The notes beneath the pieces were generated by a model, which worked only from the letters and a program-made list of their open reading frames with translations, ran no database searches and was not told where the DNA came from. The position numbers and the translations under genes were made by a program. A stretch of 64,000 bases of DNA, taken from an uncultured Cetobacterium sp. Its GTDB lineage: Bacteria > Fusobacteriota > Fusobacteriia > Fusobacteriales > Fusobacteriaceae. Where the stretch lies: positions 1 through 64,000 of the forward strand of contig CAKOHT010000006.1 in the NCBI GenBank assembly GCA_934085975.1, read 5' to 3'. Shown piece after piece: positions 1 to 6,212 of this stretch (position 1 is the stretch's first letter; each line of letters starts with the position of its first letter).

Positions 1-36
1 TATTGGTTTGCCATTTCTGGCATCTGTTATTTTCAT
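1..36 (-). CDS. N-terminal end of an unidentified protein (cut by window edge)
   Basis: A minus-strand ATG at 36 opens a frame reading MKITDARNGKPI before the window ends. An in-frame stop lies just upstream, so this ATG is the likely start. Only a weak purine stretch (AGAAG) precedes it. A TATAAT -10 and a GC-rich hairpin sit about 55-80 bases upstream, as expected for the 5' end of a transcript. Twelve residues are too few to name the family and I do not recognise it. Confidence 0.4.
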   Translation of the reverse strand, partial: MKITDARNGKPI

Positions 37-87
37 AACTTCTGACTATTTTCTCTATTCGGTTGCTAATGTCCTTCAATAATTCCT

Positions 88-119
88 GTCGGCGGTGTTC
101 CCCGCTGACAAGAATTATA
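88..119 (-). promoter_or_regulatory. -10 element followed by a GC-rich 5' leader hairpin
   Basis: On the minus strand TATAAT (119 to 114) is followed about six bases later by GTCAGCGG, a six-base loop, and CCGCCGAC (109 to 88). The arms pair with one A-C mismatch. The hairpin would therefore sit at the very 5' end of the mRNA for the gene starting at 36. It stands out as GC-rich in AT-rich DNA. The -35 is poor (TTGACT is 20 bp away). There is no U-tract, so it does not look like an intrinsic terminator. A stabilising 5' stem or a regulatory leader is possible. Confidence 0.4.
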
Positions 120-182
120 GTATCATAATTTTTAATCTAAGTCAACAACTTTTTTTATTTTAGTAAAACAAATTTATTTTCT

Positions 183-1517
183 TTAAAATCTTTCATTGAA
201 ATCATCTTCCGTTTTTCTAATCAAATCGTGTAAAGCTTTTTGTCTTTGAAGATACTTAGCTCTTCTTTTATTTACGCTCTCTTTTGTTGTATTTATTATT
301 GGCAATAAAAATCCAGCTATAATTCCAGCTGAAAATCCATTGTTATAAAGATTTAAACCTCCGTGAATTACTCCTATACTCTGTACAACTGCAATATGAA
401 GCATCCCCGCTACAATTCCCCACAAAGGTCCATAAACACCAGCTACCGGTGCTAATGATGTTCCAAATAATCCAGATAATGCTATTGTAAAACCATCTGT
501 TGTACTTCCAAATTTACCTATAAATACTCCTAATAATATCGGTGTTATATTTAAAATTGTTTTTCCATAAGCTGAAAAGCCAACCACTGTTAATATTCCT
601 GCCAACAGTGGTCCATTTAAAGTTTGCCCCAGTAAAATAGGATACATCATAGCTACAAATCCCATAATTCCCATATTTATAAATGTAAGTCCATACCCAT
701 ATTTTATAACAAAATCACTTTTTAATCCTGTATCTTTTAATAAAATTTTATATCCTGTAAAGCTTTTGTTATTTATATAATATCCTATAAATATCAATGA
801 TAAAAAGACTCCACTAGCTATGACTTTCAGTTCTAAATCATGTTCTATTGAAATTATTCTTTGAGGAACAACTACAAACTGATAAAGTTTTAAAACCGAA
901 GCTATTACAGCTCCCAGTATTCCACCCGTAAATCCCAAATTATAAAGATTGAATCCTTCATGAAATCCTGCCATTTTTTTAGCTAACGGTGTCACAATAA
1001 AACCTATCACAATTCCTAAAACAATTGCATTTATATACGCATACTCACTTAGTACATGAATATTAAAAGCAACTTCACTAATAAATGGTGCAAGTGCACT
1101 TGTAAACGATATTGTTACTAAAATATCCCTAAACTCTATATGCTCATACTTTGAGTAAAGAATTCCACCCACATAGAATGGAAGAATATTTAGTATATTT
1201 TTTCCAAAAAAAGAAAAACCAAACACTGTAAAAAATGATGCTATTGCTATACCATTCAACGGTGTTCCTAGAAGTCTCATCAAAGTGTAGTTAAATATAA
1301 AAATTAAAAAAGCATTTAAAAATGTAGCTCCCATTCCACCAATAACTAAAAAATCTGTTATTAATACTGTTGGAGATGTTAAAATTCTTATAAATCCTCC
1401 CAATACATTCTCTTTTCCTCGCAAAACAAAATAAACGAATGTGGCAAAAAGTATCCCTGCAACAATCTCTGTTAAAATCCAAATTTTCTTACTTCTATTT
1501 CCTTTAAAATTATCCAA
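183..1517 (-). CDS. DUF1576 family integral membrane protein
   Basis: A 444-residue polytopic membrane protein resembling the DUF1576 family; its function is not known to me. The start is a TTG preceded by GGGGTG five bases upstream. It has about ten or more hydrophobic segments and a charged C-terminal tail (about 410-444). The protein is an internal duplication: residues 98-120 (GFSFFGKNILNILPFYVGG) match 312-333 (GFSAYGKTILNITPILLG), and 184-203 (HEGFNLYNLGFTGGI) match 383-402 (HGGLNLYNNGFSAGI). The two halves are probably inverted or parallel repeats, as in many transporters. It is divergent from psuK-psuG. A role in transporting a pseudouridine-related or other small solute would be a guess. 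Confidence 0.8.
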   Translation of the reverse strand: MDNFKGNRSKKIWILTEIVAGILFATFVYFVLRGKENVLGGFIRILTSPTVLITDFLVIGGMGATFLNAFLIFIFNYTLMRLLGTPLNGIAIASFFTVFGFSFFGKNILNILPFYVGGILYSKYEHIEFRDILVTISFTSALAPFISEVAFNIHVLSEYAYINAIVLGIVIGFIVTPLAKKMAGFHEGFNLYNLGFTGGILGAVIASVLKLYQFVVVPQRIISIEHDLELKVIASGVFLSLIFIGYYINNKSFTGYKILLKDTGLKSDFVIKYGYGLTFINMGIMGFVAMMYPILLGQTLNGPLLAGILTVVGFSAYGKTILNITPILLGVFIGKFGSTTDGFTIALSGLFGTSLAPVAGVYGPLWGIVAGMLHIAVVQSIGVIHGGLNLYNNGFSAGIIAGFLLPIINTTKESVNKRRAKYLQRQKALHDLIRKTEDDFNERF

Positions 1518-1546
1518 TCTATCACCCCTTTTAATTCTCTATTAAA

Positions 1547-1575
1547 ATTTTAATATTTTTTCCATTAAAAATCAA
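1547..1575 (-). promoter_or_regulatory. Predicted sigma-70 promoter of the DUF1576 gene
   Basis: The minus strand reads TTGATT (1575-1570), a 17-base spacer, then TAAAAT (1552-1547), about 30 bases before the TTG start codon at 1517. Spacing is ideal and both hexamers are close to consensus. Confidence 0.45.
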
Positions 1576-1595
1576 TTTTTTTATATATAAATCCA

Positions 1596-1624
1596 TTGAC
1601 TTTCCAGTGCTTCAATGATACTAT
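1596..1624 (+). promoter_or_regulatory. Predicted sigma-70 promoter of psuK-psuG
   Basis: TTGACT (1596-1601), 17-base spacer, TACTAT (1619-1624). The start point would fall near 1631, inside the first of two palindromes that follow. Confidence 0.65.
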
Positions 1625-1625
1625 T

Positions 1626-1659
1626 TAAACAAAAGTTTATTTATATAAACAATTGTTTA
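1626..1659 (+). promoter_or_regulatory. Two tandem operator-like palindromes, TAAAC-N4-GTTTA
   Basis: TAAACAAAAGTTTA (1626-1639) and TAAACAATTGTTTA (1646-1659) share identical arms and are 20 bp apart, about two helical turns. They cover the predicted start point and end four bases before the Shine-Dalgarno, a layout typical of repressor sites. The adjacent kinase carries its own N-terminal winged helix and is the obvious candidate to bind them. That link is inference. Confidence 0.6.
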
Positions 1660-1673
1660 AAAGGGAGGTGCTT

Positions 1674-2759
1674 ATGACTAATAGAGAGAAAGAAATTTTA
1701 AAATGGATTGAAGAAAATCCCTTTATATCTCAATCTGAATTGGCAGAAAAGGCTGATATTGCTCGCTCATCCGTTGCAGTACATATTTCTAATTTGATAA
1801 AAAAAGGAAAAATAATTGGAAAGGGATATATCATACAAAAAAAATCTTTTGTTTCTGTTATTGGCGGAACAAATATTGATATTTCAGCTCAGTCTTACTC
1901 GTCCTTAAGAGATTATGACTCCAATCCTGGAAAAGTTAATACCTCTTTTGGCGGAGTTGGGAGAAATATCGCTGATAATTTATCTAGATTAGATCAAGAC
2001 GTTGAGCTGATAACAGTATTAGGTGATGATTTTAACAGTGAAGAAATTAAAAGAAATTGTAAATCTTTAGGAATTAATATATCTAATTCTCTAATGATTC
2101 CAAATTCGCCAACTTCAACCTATATATCAATTTTAGATGATAATAATGATATGAAATTAGCCATCTCCGCTATGAATTTATACGATAACCTCACTATAGA
2201 TTTTATCAAATCTAAAAAAGAAATTTTGGATGAATCTAAGCTGTGTATAATCGATACTAATATTCCAGAAGAAACTATAAAATATATTGTTGATAATTTT
2301 TCGATTCCACTGTTTTTAGATTGTGTTTCTACAACTAAGGCTTTAAAAATAAAAAACTTTATAGGGAAATTCCACACTATAAAGCCCAATCGAATTGAAG
2401 CTGAAATCCTTTCTGGTATAGATATTATAGATCAAAATTCGTTAGAAAAATGTGCTAATTTCTTTATTCAAAAGGGAGTTAAACAAGTTTTTATTTCTCT
2501 AGGTGAAAAAGGCGTGTTCTATTCCAATGGTGAAACATCTGGTCATATGAAACCATTTAAAACAGAAGTTGTGAACACCACTGGTGCTGGCGACGCTTTT
2601 ATGTCTGGTATCGCCTATAGTTATCTGGAAAATTTAGATATTATTGAAAGTTGTAAAAACGGCATTGCATGTGCTGCAATAGCTATTTCAAGTGAAAAAA
2701 CAATAAGTGATAATATGTCTTTAGAGAATATCAATAGAATCAAGGAGGAAAATTTATGA
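1674..2759 (+). CDS. psuK: PfkB-family sugar kinase with N-terminal winged helix, probable pseudouridine kinase
   Basis: A 361-residue protein. Residues 1-60 form a helix-turn-helix ([20 protein letters not shown]), and the rest is a ribokinase/PfkB fold with the C-terminal signature [12 protein letters not shown] holding the catalytic Asp. Pseudouridine kinase phosphorylates pseudouridine to its 5'-phosphate, which the PsuG glycosidase encoded next then splits. The pairing with psuG supports this substrate. I chose ATG 1674 because GGGAGG lies five bases upstream; an in-frame ATG at 1653 lies inside the operator region and has no ribosome site. HTH-PfkB fusions are known in this family. The HTH may make the protein its own regulator. 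Confidence 0.85.
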   Translation: MTNREKEILKWIEENPFISQSELAEKADIARSSVAVHISNLIKKGKIIGKGYIIQKKSFVSVIGGTNIDISAQSYSSLRDYDSNPGKVNTSFGGVGRNIADNLSRLDQDVELITVLGDDFNSEEIKRNCKSLGINISNSLMIPNSPTSTYISILDDNNDMKLAISAMNLYDNLTIDFIKSKKEILDESKLCIIDTNIPEETIKYIVDNFSIPLFLDCVSTTKALKIKNFIGKFHTIKPNRIEAEILSGIDIIDQNSLEKCANFFIQKGVKQVFISLGEKGVFYSNGETSGHMKPFKTEVVNTTGAGDAFMSGIAYSYLENLDIIESCKNGIACAAIAISSEKTISDNMSLENINRIKEENL

Positions 2760-3676
2760 ATTTGGCAAAATATTTAGAAATTTCAAAAGAAGTTAAGGAA
2801 GCATTAGAGAGCAATAAACCTGTTGTTGCACTTGAGTCAACTATTATATCTCACGGTATGCCTTATCCTCAAAATGTTGAAACAGCTTTAAAAGTTGAAG
2901 AAATTGTTAGACAAAACGGTGCTGTACCGGCTACTATTGCTATCTTAAATGGTAAACTTAAAGTTGGTTTAAACAAAGAGGAGATTGACTATTTAGGTAA
3001 AAAAGGATTAGAAGTTACTAAAGCTAGTAGAAGAGATATTCCTGCTATATTAGCTTCTGAAGATGATGGTGCCACAACTGTTGCATCTACTATGATTATC
3101 GCTGCTCTTGCCGGGATTAAAGTATTTGCTACCGGAGGTATTGGTGGAGTTCACAGGGGTGCTGAAACAACAATGGATATCTCTGCCGATTTGGAAGAGT
3201 TAGCTATGACTGATGTGGCAGTTGTTTGTGCTGGAGCTAAATCAATTCTTGATATCGGTTTAACACTTGAATTTTTAGAAACAAAAGGTGTTCCTGTTCT
3301 TGGTTATCAAACTAAGGAATTACCTGCTTTCTACACTAGAAAAAGTGGATTTAAAGTAGATTATAAAATGGATACCCCTGAGCAAATTGCTAAAACTTTA
3401 AAAGCTAAATGGGATGTTAATCTAAAAGGTGGAGTTGTAATTGCGAACCCAATTCCCGAAGAGTTTGCTATGGACTTTGATACTATTACTACTGCTATAA
3501 ATAATGCTGTTGCTGAAGCTGAAGAAAAAGGCATAAAAGGAAAAGACAGCACTCCATTCTTACTTGCTAAAGTTAAGGATATAACAAAAGGAAAAAGTTT
3601 AGAATCTAATATTCAACTAGTTTTCAACAATGCTAAGTTAGCTTCTGAAATTGCTAAAAACTACTGTAAATTATAA
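2756..3676 (+). CDS. psuG: Pseudouridine-5'-phosphate glycosidase
   Basis: A 306-residue member of the PsuG/IndA family. It cleaves (reversibly) the C-C glycosidic bond of pseudouridine 5'-phosphate to uracil and ribose 5-phosphate in the cytoplasm. Conserved stretches include [29 protein letters not shown] and [23 protein letters not shown]. Length matches the family. The ATG overlaps the psuK stop (ATGA), and GGAGG lies just upstream inside psuK, so the two are translationally coupled. A terminator follows directly. Confidence 0.95.
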   Translation: MNLAKYLEISKEVKEALESNKPVVALESTIISHGMPYPQNVETALKVEEIVRQNGAVPATIAILNGKLKVGLNKEEIDYLGKKGLEVTKASRRDIPAILASEDDGATTVASTMIIAALAGIKVFATGGIGGVHRGAETTMDISADLEELAMTDVAVVCAGAKSILDIGLTLEFLETKGVPVLGYQTKELPAFYTRKSGFKVDYKMDTPEQIAKTLKAKWDVNLKGGVVIANPIPEEFAMDFDTITTAINNAVAEAEEKGIKGKDSTPFLLAKVKDITKGKSLESNIQLVFNNAKLASEIAKNYCKL

Positions 3677-3681
3677 ACTCG

Positions 3682-3719
3682 AAATATCTCTTTTAGATTG
3701 TCTAAAAGAGATATTTTTT
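3682..3719 (+). terminator. Rho-independent terminator after psuG
   Basis: Perfect stem AATATCTCTTTTAGA / TCTAAAAGAGATATT with a TTG loop and a T run, six bases after the psuG stop. Confidence 0.85.
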
Positions 3720-3727
3720 CATAGGAT

Positions 3728-3757
3728 AAAAAAAAACAGGAACATACAAGTTCCCGT
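3728..3757 (-). terminator. Rho-independent terminator after tRNA-Gln
   Basis: The minus strand reads ACGGGAAC-TTGTAT-GTTCCTGT followed by eight or more T. The stem is 8 bp with one G-U pair and lies 16 bases beyond the tRNA 3' end. Confidence 0.65.
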
Positions 3758-3772
3758 TAAATACTATTTTAA

Positions 3773-3847
3773 TGGCTGGGGTGGCTGGATTCGAACCAAC
3801 GCATGACGGAGTCAAAGTCCGTTGCCTTACCGCTTGGCGACACCCCA
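3773..3847 (-). tRNA. tRNA-Gln (anticodon TTG)
   Basis: A 75-base cloverleaf with encoded 3' CCA. The acceptor begins TGGGGTG and pairs with CACCCCA; the anticodon loop is CTTTGAC within GGACTTTGACTCC; the T arm carries GGTTCGAATCC. The anticodon TTG reads CAA/CAG. It is the only tRNA in the left half of the window. Confidence 0.95.
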
Positions 3848-3894
3848 ACATCGATAAAATAATATCATTTTTTTTTGACATTGTCAACGATTTT

Positions 3895-4203
3895 TTATTC
3901 TTCTACAATTTCTTCTACTACTTCTACTGGTGTTATTTCCTGTGACATAACCTCTTTATACTTAGCTATAACTGAATCTGTTATATCCTTTCTAAGTTCT
4001 GGTGTTATCGGATGAGCTATATCCTTGTATTCACCATCAGGCATTTTTCTTGAAGGCATAGCAACAAACATTCCTTTTTGACCATCAATTACTTTTAATC
4101 CATGAATTACAAAACATTCTTCAAAAGTAACATCTGCATAAGCTTTTAACTTAAGTTCGTTCTCATTTTTCACTGTTCTCAATCTTACATCTGTAATTCT
4201 CAT
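3895..4203 (-). CDS. spoVG: SpoVG family RNA/DNA-binding regulator
   Basis: A 102-residue protein beginning MRITDVRLR with the family core FVIHGLKVIDGQKGMFVAMPSR and GEYKDIAHPI. SpoVG is a small nucleic-acid-binding protein that affects gene expression in many bacteria, including non-sporulating ones. The acidic C-terminus (EVVEEIVEE) is variable in the family. It is last in the mfd-mazG-rqcP-ispE-spoVG run, 32 bases after ispE. Confidence 0.95.
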   Translation of the reverse strand: MRITDVRLRTVKNENELKLKAYADVTFEECFVIHGLKVIDGQKGMFVAMPSRKMPDGEYKDIAHPITPELRKDITDSVIAKYKEVMSQEITPVEVVEEIVEE

Positions 4204-4235
4204 TCTAAATGCACCTTCCTTATGATTTAGTAGTT

Positions 4236-5096
4236 TTATTTAAAATTGCAAAGATATATCTCGCAATCGTTAAATCTGTGTTTTAGTTTACTAATTCTCT
4301 TATCAATGTCCTCTGTCAAAAATGCATAAAATGCACTTCCACTTCCTGACATAAAAAACTTTAATTCCTCTATTTCTGCTAAACGTCTTTTAAACTCAAT
4401 CAAAGTTTCATCTGATTTCAATAGCGCTTCCTCTAAATTATTCTCAATATATTTTTCAATCAATGGCAAATTACCATTTTTTAAACCTTTTATTATATTC
4501 TCTATATTTGCTTTTTTAAGATTTTTTGCACTCTTTACTTGTTTATAAGCTTCAGCAGTCGAAACTCCAAAAGGTGGTTTAAGTACAACCAAAGAAACTT
4601 TCAAATTATTTTGAATCTCCTCTAATTTTTCACCGATTCCCTGAACTCTTGCCGATTTATTCAATATAAAAAAAGGAATATCTAATCCTACACTTTTTCC
4701 TAATTCCAATAACTCTTCAATGGATAAAATATCCCCATGAAATTTATTTAAAAAATTTAAAAATGTCGCACCATTAGAACTCCCTCCTCCCAATCCTGCT
4801 TGATGAGGAATAATTTTTTCTAAAAAAACTTCTATTTTTAAAGGTGCTAATTTTGTTTTTTCATAAAACTTTTCGTATATTTTATAAAGAATATTACTCG
4901 AATCTACTGGAATATCCTTTTTATTTGTCTCTATTTTCAAATCTCCATTTTTATCTTCAATTTTTATTATTAAATTATCGCACAAATCAATCGGAATCAT
5001 AGTCATATCTAAAAGATGGTAACCATTTTCTAAAACACCAACTATATTTAAGCCAATATTTATTTTAGCATTTGACTGAAGATTGAATATTTTCAT
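4236..5096 (-). CDS. ispE: 4-diphosphocytidyl-2-C-methyl-D-erythritol kinase
   Basis: A 286-residue GHMP kinase of the non-mevalonate (MEP) isoprenoid pathway; it phosphorylates the 2-hydroxyl of CDP-ME. Diagnostic motifs are AKINIGLNIVG at the N-terminus, the ATP loop QAGLGGGSSNGA and FMSGSGSAFYAF near the C-terminus. Its start overlaps the rqcP stop (TAATG), with GGAGG upstream, indicating coupling. ispF, another enzyme of this pathway, is at 59.9 kb. Confidence 0.95.
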   Translation of the reverse strand: MKIFNLQSNAKINIGLNIVGVLENGYHLLDMTMIPIDLCDNLIIKIEDKNGDLKIETNKKDIPVDSSNILYKIYEKFYEKTKLAPLKIEVFLEKIIPHQAGLGGGSSNGATFLNFLNKFHGDILSIEELLELGKSVGLDIPFFILNKSARVQGIGEKLEEIQNNLKVSLVVLKPPFGVSTAEAYKQVKSAKNLKKANIENIIKGLKNGNLPLIEKYIENNLEEALLKSDETLIEFKRRLAEIEELKFFMSGSGSAFYAFLTEDIDKRISKLKHRFNDCEIYLCNFK

Positions 5097-5386
5097 TAAA
5101 ATATATCCTCCTCACTATCTAAATCAACAACTATACCCTTGCTGTCCAACAATTCTACTAGCTCAGATGTTTTGCTTTTTGCCACATTTCCTTCAGGAAC
5201 TTCTAATATTTTAAATTTAAAATATTTATTATAATACTCAAGTTCCAATTCCATTCCCACCTTAACTTCTGTGCTGGTCTTTGCTACTTTACCATTCAAT
5301 TTCGCTTTTCCACCATCTACCACTATTTTAGCAATTGGTCTTCTTTTTATTATTCTGCTCACTTTTAAAAATTTATCTAATCTCAT
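5096..5386 (-). CDS. rqcP: S4-domain RNA-binding protein, RqcP family
   Basis: A 96-residue protein with an S4 domain over residues 1-60 (MRLDKFLKVSRIIKRRPIAKIVVDGG). It closely follows the Bacillus RqcP (YabO) pattern; RqcP works with RqcH in adding alanine tails to peptides stuck on split 50S subunits. The extra acidic C-terminus (VDLDSEEDIF) lengthens it by about ten residues. It lies between mazG and ispE, and the Bacillus homologue likewise follows mazG, which supports the assignment over the related HslR. Confidence 0.85.
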   Translation of the reverse strand: MRLDKFLKVSRIIKRRPIAKIVVDGGKAKLNGKVAKTSTEVKVGMELELEYYNKYFKFKILEVPEGNVAKSKTSELVELLDSKGIVVDLDSEEDIF

Positions 5387-5459
5387 CCTGTCCCTTCCTT
5401 TTTCGTAATATTATATATACCTTATTTTTTTCATAAGTCAATAGTTTTGAAAAATATTT

Positions 5460-6212
5460 TTATTTTTTAGATTCTTCCCAAAGTCTATCCATCTGTTCAA
5501 GAGTTGCTTCTTCCAAATCACAATTTTTTTCAACATATCTAAAACGTCTCTCAAATTTATTGGATGCTTCATTTAGACAAAGTTCTGGATTTACGCCCAA
5601 ATGCCTAGATAAGTTAACCAAGGCAAAAAACAAATCTCCTAACTCCTCTTTAGCTTTTTCTTCGTCCCCAGACATAATTTCGTGTCTCAGTTCACCGATT
5701 TCCTCTTCAACTTTATCTATAACTCCATGAACTTCTGACCAATCAAATCCTACTTTAGACGCCTTTTTTTGAAGCTTTTCAGCTCTTAAAAGTGCTGGCA
5801 TTCCCTTTGGAACCCCATCTAAAATTGAAGCTCTTTCTACGTGTTCCTTTTCTTCTTTTTTTATCTTTTCCCAATTTACTAAAACCTCATCTGAAGTCTT
5901 AATCTCTACTTTTTTTCCGAATACATGAGGATGTCTTCTAATCATTTTTTTTGAAATAGTATCAATCACATCTTCTATCTTAAACTCTCCTTGTTCTTCA
6001 CATATATTGGATTGAAAAACTACTTGAAGCAATAAATCTCCCAATTCACCTTTTAATTTTTCACCACCTTCATCCATAGCTTCTAAAACCTCATACGTTT
6101 CCTCCAGTAGATGGGGTTTTAGACTTTCTAAAGTTTGTTCTCTATCCCAAGGACAACCATCAGGTTCTCTCAATTTTTTTATAATCTCTATCAACTCATC
6201 AAATTTTTTCAT
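5460..6212 (-). CDS. mazG: Nucleoside triphosphate pyrophosphohydrolase MazG
   Basis: A 250-residue all-alpha NTP pyrophosphohydrolase that removes non-canonical NTPs. The N-terminal MazG domain shows LREPDGCPWDREQTLESLKPHLLEETYEVLEA and GELGDLLLQVVFQ (metal-binding Glu/Asp). A second MazG-like repeat at about 165-215 has EEIGELRHEI and EELGDLFFALVNLSRHLG, so this is the full two-domain form. It overlaps the 3' end of mfd by 14 bases. Confidence 0.95.
   Translation of the reverse strand: MKKFDELIEIIKKLREPDGCPWDREQTLESLKPHLLEETYEVLEAMDEGGEKLKGELGDLLLQVVFQSNICEEQGEFKIEDVIDTISKKMIRRHPHVFGKKVEIKTSDEVLVNWEKIKKEEKEHVERASILDGVPKGMPALLRAEKLQKKASKVGFDWSEVHGVIDKVEEEIGELRHEIMSGDEEKAKEELGDLFFALVNLSRHLGVNPELCLNEASNKFERRFRYVEKNCDLEEATLEQMDRLWEESKK

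Noticed and set aside
88..109. GC-rich hairpin as a terminator of the DUF1576 gene
   Set aside because: No T-run follows on the minus strand, and a -10 element directly precedes it, which fits a 5' leader better.
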